From Candidatus Woesearchaeota archaeon (lineage in GTDB: Archaea > Nanobdellota > Nanobdellia > Woesearchaeales > 21-14-0-10-32-9): a stretch of 7,066 nucleotides of DNA. Positions 1 to 5,070 of this stretch are shown here, in pieces. The position numbers and the translations under genes are program-made. The notes below the pieces were generated by a model, which did no database searches, was not told the origin of the DNA, and saw nothing but the letters and a program-made list of their open reading frames with translations. The stretch is taken from NCBI GenBank assembly GCA_007117145.1, contig SKHC01000058.1, positions 1 to 7,066 of the forward strand, in the 5' to 3' direction. Numbering within the stretch: the stretch's first letter is position 1; each line of letters opens with the position of its first letter.

Positions 1-519
1 AATCATCTCACTTGCAAGCTCCATACCTGAGCTTTGCAGATTCATCTTTTCTAAAGATTCTTTTTTTATTACTCTAAATCCTGACTGACTGTCTTTTATT
101 TTCGTTTTAAAAATTATTTTAATTAATGTGTTTATCGCGGGAGTTCCTAAGAATCTGTGAAGTAAAGGCATACTACCTTTTTTCATTTTATTGTTTAATC
201 TGTTTCCAATAACCATATCGGCATCATATTTTAGAAGCTTAGGTAGTTCTTGGAAATCGTAGGTGTCATCTGCATCGGCCATAACTATTCTTTTTCCTTT
301 TGCTTTTTTGAATCCTGCTCTTAGAGCACTACCATACCCTTGGATTTTTTCATCTACAACTATTGCGTTTTTTTGTCTTGCAATTTTATCTGAGCCATCT
401 GTTGAGTTGTTATTTACTACTATGATTTCTGCTTTCGGCAAGGTTTTTCTTATTTTATCTATACATACCCCTATTGTGTGCTTTTCGTTATAGCAAGGAA
501 TGACTACTGAAACATCCAT
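1..519 (-). CDS. Family 2 glycosyltransferase (DPM1/GtrB-like), C-terminus cut by window edge
   Basis: Predicted to transfer a sugar from a nucleotide-sugar donor, perhaps to a polyprenyl phosphate carrier at the inner face of the membrane. The 173 visible residues open with MDVSVVIPCYNE, the standard GT-A (Rossmann-like) first strand. NNNSTDGS follows at 36-43, then a GYGSALRAGF segment at 61-70 and the metal/nucleotide-binding DADD at 82-85 within MADADDTYDF. Later come a DSQSGFRV segment and SGMELASE near the cut, both typical of dolichyl-phosphate sugar synthases. The frame is open at base 1, so the C-terminus and any membrane anchor are unseen. The ATG at 519 is supported by GGAGGA at 531-536. 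The gene overlaps the end of the upstream membrane-protein gene by 16 bases, so the two are probably co-transcribed. The family is secure; donor and acceptor are not known. Confidence 0.9.
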   Translation of the reverse strand, partial: MDVSVVIPCYNEKHTIGVCIDKIRKTLPKAEIIVVNNNSTDGSDKIARQKNAIVVDEKIQGYGSALRAGFKKAKGKRIVMADADDTYDFQELPKLLKYDADMVIGNRLNNKMKKGSMPLLHRFLGTPAINTLIKIIFKTKIKDSQSGFRVIKKESLEKMNLQSSGMELASEMI

Positions 520-758
520 TTTAAGTATAATCCTCCGTTTAGAAGTACGTAGAACGTGAATATGCTCCATATGTTAAATAGTCCAATAAGACTTATCATT
601 AAGCCATATATTATTGCAATTGATATGCTAATAAATATTGATACCAATACTTGTTCTAAGCCTTTAAGCTTTTTATAATATAAATTAGTTATTAAGTATC
701 CTGGCAGATAGAAGATGAAAGGCAATAATATTATCGTCCTGATTATTTCTATTAACAT
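504..758 (-). CDS. Small three-helix membrane protein, DUF1616-like N-terminal segment
   Basis: An 84-residue, very hydrophobic protein with three likely membrane helices at about residues 4-27, 37-60 and 63-80. A short basic loop (YYKKLKG) lies between the first two, which by the positive-inside rule puts that loop in the cytoplasm. The LPGYLITNL segment at the end of helix 1, followed by a Leu-Glu and a Ser/Ile-rich helix, resembles the start of DUF1616 proteins, which are larger and often sit beside glycan genes. I offer that as a weak family match. It ends in TAG inside the following glycosyltransferase gene (16-base overlap), so the two are likely co-translated. The ATG at 758 is about 27 bp from an AT-rich TATA-like element. 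It could be a complete minimal membrane partner of the glycosyltransferase or a degraded remnant of a larger gene. Confidence 0.7.
   Translation of the reverse strand: MLIEIIRTIILLPFIFYLPGYLITNLYYKKLKGLEQVLVSIFISISIAIIYGLMISLIGLFNIWSIFTFYVLLNGGLYLKWMFQ
531..536 (-). promoter_or_regulatory. Shine-Dalgarno site of the glycosyltransferase gene
   Basis: Reads GGAGGA on the minus strand, 11 bases before the ATG at 519 and inside the end of the upstream membrane-protein gene. It fixes the start of this internal operon gene. The first genes of transcripts in this window show no such site. Confidence 0.65.
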
Positions 759-779
759 GTACTTATGAATATTTATTTG

Positions 780-791
780 TTTAAATAATTT
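780..791 (-). promoter_or_regulatory. Probable TATA box for the membrane protein / glycosyltransferase operon
   Basis: The palindromic AT block TTTAAATAATTT is centred near 785.5, about 27 bp upstream of the minus-strand ATG at 758. At the usual archaeal TATA-to-start distance, transcription would begin at or next to the ATG and give a leaderless mRNA. The match to the consensus is weaker than at the other promoters here. Confidence 0.5.
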
Positions 792-808
792 AGCACAACT
801 AAGTAATA

Positions 809-817
809 TTTATATAA
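809..817 (+). promoter_or_regulatory. TATA box of glyS
   Basis: TTTATATAA, centred at 813, lies 27 bp before the ATG at 840. This predicts transcription starting at the start codon (leaderless mRNA). It also argues against the upstream in-frame TTG at 831, which would lie before the transcript start. Confidence 0.75.
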
Positions 818-839
818 TGAAAGACATAACTTGGTTTGT

Positions 840-2303
840 ATGACTATAAATGTTGAAGAAATGGCTGTTTTTTGTAAAAGAAAGGGAATAATTTATCCTA
901 GCAGTGAAATCTACGGAGGATTATCCGGATTTTTCGACTACGGACCTTATGGTTCAGAGATCAAAAGAAACGTTGTTAATGCATGGTGGAAGGAATGGGT
1001 TAGAAGCAGAGAAGACATTGTAGGAATAGATGGAAGCATAATTGCCAACCCTAAAATTTGGAAAGCCAGCGGGCATGTTGACGGATTTAGCGACTTAATA
1101 TTAGAAACGGAGGATGGCAAAGAGCAAATAAGAGCAGATCACTTTTTAGAAGAACAACTTGGAGGAAACTTCGATGGCGTTACTAGTGATGAAGTAAACA
1201 AGCTCTTAAAAAAACATAATTTGACTTTAAAGGGTAAAAAGTTCAAAGAATGCGTTTCTTTTAATATGATGTTTACAACAAACATAGGACCAAAACAAGG
1301 AAACATTGGTTATTTAAGACCTGAAACGGCACAAATAATATTTGCAGATTTTAAACTAATACAAGAAAACGCAAGACTTAAACTTCCTTTTGGTATCGCT
1401 CAAGTAGGAAAGGCTTTTAGAAATGAGATAAGTCCTAGAAACTTTATTTTTAGAAGTAGGGAATTCGAACAGTTAGAAATTGAATATTTTATACATCCAA
1501 AACAAACTAAATGCCCGTATATTGACGAAGTAAAAGATTTTTCTATGAGTGTTTTAAGTGCTGAAATGCAAGAAAAAGGCGAAAAAGCTGTCAGTATGAG
1601 TGTTAAAGAGCTTTTGAAGAAAAAAATATTGCAAGAATGGCACGCTTACTTTTTAGCAAAAAACATTAAATGGTTTTTAAAACTTGGATGCAACCCAAAA
1701 AACTTCAGGATAAGACAACACTTAAAAGACGAACTCGCACATTATTCTAGTGACTGCTGGGACATAGAATACAAATTCCCATTTGGATTTAAAGAACTGC
1801 AAGGAGTAGCTGATAGAAGTGACTACGATTTATCCAAACACATCAAACACAGTGGAAAAGACTTAAGCTTATTTGATGAAGAAACAAAATCTAAGGTCGT
1901 ACCACATGTAGTAGCTGAGCCAAGTCTTGGACTTGATAGAGCAATACTTGTGTTTTTATTTGAAGCATATAATGACGATAAGAAAAGAGGAAACATCGTT
2001 TTAAATTTGCATCCTAAGATAGCTCCTTTGCAAGTAGCCATTTTACCTTTAGTAAAAAAGTTAGATGATGAGTCTAGGAAAATATTTGAAGACTTAAAAG
2101 AAGATTTTAACTGTTTTTTCGACAACGGAGGAAGTATAGGAAGAAGGTATGCTAGGATGGATGAGATTGGAACTCCTTTCTGTGTCACGATTGATTTTGA
2201 AAGCCTTGAAGACAAAGCCGTAACGGTAAGAGACAGAGAAACCACGAAGCAAGAGAGAATTAAAATAAGTGAACTTAAGACTTATTTGAGAAACAAATTA
2301 TGA
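840..2303 (+). CDS. glyS: Glycyl-tRNA synthetase, alpha2 type (class II)
   Basis: Charges tRNA-Gly with glycine in the cytoplasm. The 487-residue protein shows the class II core in order. YPSSEIYGGLSGFFDYGPYG near residues 19-38 is the GlyRS glycine/motif 1 region. RPETAQIIF precedes motif 2, FRNEISPRNFIFRSREFEQ, at 193-211. The HYSSDCWDIE and DRSDYDLSKH blocks follow, then motif 3 EPSLGLDR at 360-367. The last ~95 residues form the anticodon-binding domain (GSIGRRYARMDEIGTPF; TVRDRETTKQ). The ATG at 840 is chosen over the in-frame TTG at 831 because a TATA box sits 27 bp upstream. Archaeal and eukaryal members are usually longer, around 570 residues. Positions 89-94 (ETEDGK), where many archaeal members have a CxxC pair, lack cysteines, leaving C138 alone before the FNMMF block. 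The gene converges on the transketolase operon with 2 bases between stops. Confidence 0.96.
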   Translation: MTINVEEMAVFCKRKGIIYPSSEIYGGLSGFFDYGPYGSEIKRNVVNAWWKEWVRSREDIVGIDGSIIANPKIWKASGHVDGFSDLILETEDGKEQIRADHFLEEQLGGNFDGVTSDEVNKLLKKHNLTLKGKKFKECVSFNMMFTTNIGPKQGNIGYLRPETAQIIFADFKLIQENARLKLPFGIAQVGKAFRNEISPRNFIFRSREFEQLEIEYFIHPKQTKCPYIDEVKDFSMSVLSAEMQEKGEKAVSMSVKELLKKKILQEWHAYFLAKNIKWFLKLGCNPKNFRIRQHLKDELAHYSSDCWDIEYKFPFGFKELQGVADRSDYDLSKHIKHSGKDLSLFDEETKSKVVPHVVAEPSLGLDRAILVFLFEAYNDDKKRGNIVLNLHPKIAPLQVAILPLVKKLDDESRKIFEDLKEDFNCFFDNGGSIGRRYARMDEIGTPFCVTIDFESLEDKAVTVRDRETTKQERIKISELKTYLRNKL

Positions 2304-2305
2304 GT

Positions 2306-3229
2306 TTAGAAATCTTCAATTAATTTTTTAGCTTCTTCAACTATTCTTTTACTGTTTAACTTGTACTTGTTAAATAATTCCTTGTAATTTCCAGATTCAC
2401 CGAATTTATCTTCAACACCTATTATTTTAAGTGGCACAGGCTTTTTTTGAGACAACAACTCCGCTACGGCTGAACCTAAACCCCCTGTGACTTGGTGGTC
2501 TTCTGCAGTTATGACAAGCTCTGTTTTTTTAACGCTTTGAAGAATGGTTTTTTCATCTAATGGTTTTACTGTGTGACAATTAATTACTTCTGCAGATATA
2601 CCCAGTTCTTTTAGTTTATCTGCAGCTTCTAAACTTGGAGCAACCAAAGGCCCTATTGCAATTATTGTTATGTGTTCTCCTTTTCTTAAAATATTGGCTT
2701 TGCCTATTTTAAACTTAGACGATTCTTTTGTAACTTGAGGCAGGTTTTGTCTTGTAAGCCTTAAGTAAACTGGTTTATTAACCTTTGATATCTCAATTGC
2801 TGCTTTGCTTGCTTCTAAATCATCGCAAGGCTGAATTACTATCATGTTAGGTAGCGACCTCATTAGAGCTATGTCTTCAAGCATTTGATGAGTAGCTCCA
2901 TCTTCCCCAACACCAAGACCTGTATGTGTACTGCATATTTTTACTGGTTGATCGTTGTAGCATATCGTTGTTCTTATCTGCTCGAAGTTTCTACCAGGAC
3001 TGAACGCTGAAAACGTTGTCGCATAAGGAATTTTCCCTGTGTGAGCTAGACCTGAAGCAGTTGTTACTAAGTTTTGCTCTGCAACTCCCACTTGGAAGAA
3101 TCTATGTGGATACGTCTTTGCAAACTCACTGACTTTGGTTGAACCTGCAAGGTCTGCTGAAAGAACAACTATATCTTTGTTTGTCTTTGCAGCTTCAAGT
3201 AATCCTTTTCCAAAACCACTTCTCGTCAT
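2306..3229 (-). CDS. Transketolase, C-terminal subunit (pyrimidine-binding and C-terminal domains)
   Basis: This is the second half of a split transketolase. With the N-terminal subunit it moves two-carbon units between ketose and aldose phosphates using thiamine diphosphate. The 307 residues begin with the pyrimidine-binding domain. VAEQNLVTTASGLA contains the conserved Glu (E51) that contacts the aminopyrimidine ring of the cofactor, followed by THTGLGVGEDGATHQMLED and the RSLPNMIVIQP segment. From about residue 185 the transketolase C-terminal domain follows (ITIIAIGPLV, VINCHTVKPLD, ITAEDHQVTGGLGSAV). The ATG overlaps the stop of the N-terminal subunit gene as ATGA and has a strong GGAGGAG site 5 bases upstream, which suits 1:1 translation of the two subunits. 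DXS, which shares these domains, is unlikely because DXS is normally one chain and the neighbours are pentose phosphate genes. Confidence 0.93.
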   Translation of the reverse strand: MTRSGFGKGLLEAAKTNKDIVVLSADLAGSTKVSEFAKTYPHRFFQVGVAEQNLVTTASGLAHTGKIPYATTFSAFSPGRNFEQIRTTICYNDQPVKICSTHTGLGVGEDGATHQMLEDIALMRSLPNMIVIQPCDDLEASKAAIEISKVNKPVYLRLTRQNLPQVTKESSKFKIGKANILRKGEHITIIAIGPLVAPSLEAADKLKELGISAEVINCHTVKPLDEKTILQSVKKTELVITAEDHQVTGGLGSAVAELLSQKKPVPLKIIGVEDKFGESGNYKELFNKYKLNSKRIVEEAKKLIEDF

Positions 3230-4026
3230 TTTAACTCCTCCAAAGCTTCTCTTAACTCATCTTCACTTGGAGTCTTTCCATGCCACGTGTAATCATCTTC
3301 CATGAATTTGACTCCTTTACCTGGAGTAGTATTTGCAACTATAACTGAAGGCATAGTCTTTATTTTATCTGCTTTCTCTAAAGCTTTCTCTATTTCCTCG
3401 AAGTCATGACCGTTAATTTCTTGAACACTCCACTCAAAGGCTTTGTACTTATCTTTTAAGCTTCCAAGAGGCATGATATCCTCGGTATTACCATCTATTT
3501 GAATTTTATTTCTATCAACTATAACTATTAAGTTGTTTAATTTGTACTTTGCAGCCAAAAGGATTGCTTCCCAAGTATTTCCCTCTTGGTGCTCCCCATC
3601 ACTTGTGATGCATACGACTCTGTTTGGTTTTTTATCTAATTTTAACCCAAGAGCTACTCCGCATGCCTGACTTATTCCAGAACCTAAAGGACCTGAAGTG
3701 GTTTCAATTCCTGGAAGCTGTGTTCTGTGAGGGTGACCTTGAAGCGGACTTGATAGTTTTCTTAATGTAGCAAGATGTGTTTTTGGAAAAAATCCTTTGT
3801 GAGCTAGCACAGTGTATTGAACTGGACAGATGTGTCCGTTGCTTAAAATAAGATAATCTCTGTTTGGATCTAAAGGTTTTTTTGGATTTACTTTTAAGAA
3901 ATTGAAATATAAGTACGTGAAAATATCTGTCATGCCTAATGGGCCTGCTGTGTGACCGCTACCTGCTTTGTTTAGCATAATTAGCATATCTTTTCTGATT
4001 TCCAACGCATTTTTTTTAAGATCCAC
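3226..4026 (-). CDS. Transketolase, N-terminal subunit (thiamine diphosphate-binding domain)
   Basis: A 266-residue protein that supplies the diphosphate/Mg-binding half of a split transketolase. Visible motifs are AGSGHTAGPLGM at 21-32, SNGHICPVQY at 62-71, TTSGPLGSGISQACGVALG around 109-127 and the cofactor motif SDGEHQEGNTWEA at 142-154. The partner Asn of the Mg site is N173 in VDRNKIQ. The end, TPGKGVKFMEDDYTWHGKTPSE, is the usual C-terminus of this domain. The start is a GTG at 4026, 11 bases inside the end of the epimerase-like gene. It places the AGSGH motif about 20 residues in, as in the family; the next in-frame ATG (residue 14) would cut the first helix. No clear Shine-Dalgarno site is visible, so translation is probably coupled to the upstream gene. 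The stop overlaps the next start (ATGA). Confidence 0.93.
   Translation of the reverse strand: MDLKKNALEIRKDMLIMLNKAGSGHTAGPLGMTDIFTYLYFNFLKVNPKKPLDPNRDYLILSNGHICPVQYTVLAHKGFFPKTHLATLRKLSSPLQGHPHRTQLPGIETTSGPLGSGISQACGVALGLKLDKKPNRVVCITSDGEHQEGNTWEAILLAAKYKLNNLIVIVDRNKIQIDGNTEDIMPLGSLKDKYKAFEWSVQEINGHDFEEIEKALEKADKIKTMPSVIVANTTPGKGVKFMEDDYTWHGKTPSEDELREALEELK
3235..3241 (-). promoter_or_regulatory. Shine-Dalgarno site of the transketolase C-terminal subunit gene
   Basis: GGAGGAG on the minus strand, 5 bases before the ATG at 3229 and encoded within the last codons of the N-terminal subunit gene. It is the clearest ribosome binding site in the window and supports this start. Confidence 0.75.
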
Positions 4027-4624
4027 TTTCTAATTTAAGCTTGTCGTAGCTTTTCTTTAAATCTTTGCTTTTTGTTATAAATGAACCCACGCAGACGTAG
4101 TCTAAAGTTTTGAATAACTTAATGTTATCTGCAGTTATGCCTCCATCTACTCCAACCACTAAATTCGGGTTACGTTTTTTGAAGTTTAAGATTTGAGGTA
4201 TTGCTTTTTCAATTAGTTTTTGACCTTGCCTACCAGGTATAACTGTTAAGAACAAATATCTATTAACTCCTTTTGTTATAATTGGAGGAGTTGTTGGGTT
4301 AAACGCTAAGCACAACTCTAAACCAAGGTTCTCAGCTTCTTTTATCGTTTTACTTAGATCTTGGATGGTTTCAACATGGCAGATAACTCTTTTAAACCCT
4401 TTCTTTTTAATTAATTCAAATTTTTGCTCGGGACTTTCCACCATTAAATGTGCTTCAAAAAACTTACCTTTAACTAATTCTACTTCGCTTAACTGAGCGC
4501 TTTTTGTATCCGTAAACAAACCATCCATGAAATCAATTTGGATGACTTTTGTAAAGCTCAAATTTTGTATTGTTTCATTTAATTCTTGCTTGTCACTTGT
4601 CAAAACAGCAGGTATTATTTGCAT
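4016..4624 (-). CDS. Ribulose-phosphate 3-epimerase-like TIM-barrel protein
   Basis: Likely interconverts ribulose 5-phosphate and xylulose 5-phosphate, supplying the transketolase encoded next to it. The 202 residues follow the RPE pattern: IIPAVLTSD at the start, IDFMDG at 30-35 (catalytic Asp D31), AHLMVESP at 58-65, FNPTTPP at 108-114, TVIPGRQGQ at 127-135 and VDGGIT at 159-164 (catalytic Asp D160). Length is slightly below the usual ~220. Oddities: the metal-binding His that normally precedes the first catalytic Asp by two is Gln (Q29), the Ser of the N-terminal PSIL-type motif is Ala (A6), and the usual FVPN after MDG is replaced. Three of four expected metal ligands (D31, H59, D160) remain. 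The ATG at 4624 lies 27 bp from a TATA box. It is first in the operon with both transketolase genes. Fold and family are secure; full epimerase activity is less so. Confidence 0.85.
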   Translation of the reverse strand: MQIIPAVLTSDKQELNETIQNLSFTKVIQIDFMDGLFTDTKSAQLSEVELVKGKFFEAHLMVESPEQKFELIKKKGFKRVICHVETIQDLSKTIKEAENLGLELCLAFNPTTPPIITKGVNRYLFLTVIPGRQGQKLIEKAIPQILNFKKRNPNLVVGVDGGITADNIKLFKTLDYVCVGSFITKSKDLKKSYDKLKLESGS

Positions 4625-4646
4625 GAATAAACTGTGTTTAGATAGT

Positions 4647-4655
4647 TTTATATAA
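4647..4655. promoter_or_regulatory. Single symmetric TATA box shared by two divergent genes
   Basis: TTTATATAA reads almost the same on both strands and is centred at 4651. It lies 27 bp from the minus-strand ATG at 4624 (epimerase-like) and 26 bp from the plus-strand ATG at 4677 (OB-fold protein). I see no second TATA candidate in the 52-bp gap at a suitable distance. Both mRNAs would be leaderless. Confidence 0.7.
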
Positions 4656-4676
4656 CTTTTGTTCCATATAGTATGT

Positions 4677-4961
4677 ATGGATATATCTCAACTTAGTCAA
4701 AGTCATACGAAAGTAACTATAAAAGGAAAAATTATCGACATAAGCACGATAAAAACGTTTACGCGGTTTGGCTCTCCAGGAAAAGTCGCTGTAGCTGTGC
4801 TTGAGGACGAATCAGGAAAGATAGACTTAACTCTTTGGGATGACGACACCTCTAATTTCACTGTTGGAGACGAAGTAATCATTGAAGATGGAAAAGTCAA
4901 AGAATTCCGAGGAGTCAAGCAAATAAGCACAGGTAATAAAGGAAGTATTAGAAAAGTTTGA
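4677..4961 (+). CDS. Single OB-fold nucleic-acid-binding protein (Sulfolobus-type SSB/RPA-like)
   Basis: A 94-residue protein consisting of one OB fold, predicted to bind single-stranded DNA in replication or repair. The order of elements matches crenarchaeal SSB and RPA OB domains: strand 1-2 KVTIKGKIIDIS, a basic and aromatic loop KTFTRFGSPGKV, strand 3 AVLEDESGKIDLTLW (the LEDETG.I.LTLW signature), then VGDEVIIEDGKVKEF and RGVKQISTG. Candidate base-stacking aromatics are F in the KTFTRFG loop, the W of LTLW and the F of KEFRG. The flexible C-terminal tail of Sulfolobus SSB is absent. The ATG at 4677 is chosen over an in-frame TTG at 4659 because the TATA box is 26 bp upstream of it. An out-of-frame ATG at 4673 opens only a very short frame. 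A role in RNA metabolism is possible given the neighbouring tRNA gene. Confidence 0.88.
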   Translation: MDISQLSQSHTKVTIKGKIIDISTIKTFTRFGSPGKVAVAVLEDESGKIDLTLWDDDTSNFTVGDEVIIEDGKVKEFRGVKQISTGNKGSIRKV

Positions 4962-4969
4962 AAACTTTT
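4952..4969. repeat. Perfect 8-bp inverted repeat between the OB-fold gene and the tRNA gene
   Basis: AAAAGTTT and AAACTTTT flank a 2-base centre (GA). The repeat spans the TGA stop of the OB-fold gene (4959-4961), and its right arm supplies the first T residues of the tRNA TATA box. With a 2-base loop it would form a poor hairpin; as DNA it is a near-palindrome that could be bound by a dimeric protein. Chance is possible in such AT-rich sequence. Confidence 0.4.
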
Positions 4970-4974
4970 ATAAA
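4966..4974 (+). promoter_or_regulatory. TATA box of tRNA-Phe
   Basis: TTTTATAAA, centred at 4970, is 27 bp from G1 of the mature tRNA at 4997. At that spacing transcription should start at or within a base or two of the mature 5' end. It follows directly on the stop codon of the OB-fold gene, so the tRNA can be transcribed on its own. Confidence 0.7.
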
Positions 4975-4996
4975 TGAATTGAGGTTTACGTGTTCT

Positions 4997-5070
4997 GGGT
5001 TCTTAGCTCAGACCGGGAGAGCGCACCGCTGAAGCCGGTGAGGTCCTGGGTTCAAATCCCAGAGGACCCA
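4997..5070 (+). tRNA. tRNA-Phe (anticodon GAA)
   Basis: A complete 74-base cloverleaf without intron. The acceptor GGGTTCT pairs with AGGACCC (one T-G wobble) and leaves A73 as discriminator. The D arm is GCTC/GAGC with a 9-base loop containing GG. The anticodon stem CACCG/CGGTG closes the loop CTGAAGC, with anticodon GAA at 5031-5033 and G37 next to it, as expected for wyosine-type modification in archaeal tRNA-Phe. The variable loop is AGGTC and the T arm CTGGG/CCCAG holds TTCAAAT. The 3' CCA is not encoded and must be added by CCA-adding enzyme. The promoter lies 27 bp upstream of G1, suggesting little or no 5' leader. The last 19 bases overlap the end of truD on the other strand. Confidence 0.97.

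Noticed and set aside
263..493. Open frame of 76 codons on the plus strand
   Set aside because: It lies antisense within the glycosyltransferase gene, whose family motifs are clear. It has no promoter or ribosome site and its protein resembles no family.
831..839. Upstream in-frame TTG start for glyS (three extra residues)
   Set aside because: The ATG at 840 lies at the standard distance from the TATA box, and the TTG would fall before the expected transcript start. The TTG at 4659 for the OB-fold gene was set aside for the same reason.
1823..2245. Open frame of 140 codons on the minus strand
   Set aside because: It is fully antisense to the conserved C-terminal part of glyS. The Ser/Leu-rich translation is what the opposite strand of such coding sequence gives.
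3590..3604. Gly to Ser change in the thiamine diphosphate motif (SDGE in place of GDGE) of the transketolase N-terminal subunit
   Set aside because: SDGE occurs in functional members of the thiamine diphosphate enzyme families, and the Mg-binding Asp and Asn are both present, so I do not read it as a sign of inactivity.
3226..4026. Two transketolase genes as a frameshifted single gene
   Set aside because: The break falls exactly at the known domain boundary, the second gene has its own ATG and a strong Shine-Dalgarno site, and split transketolases are common in archaea.
4703..4930. Open frame of 75 codons on the minus strand
   Set aside because: It is a shadow of the OB-fold gene, which has a TATA box and a recognisable fold signature.
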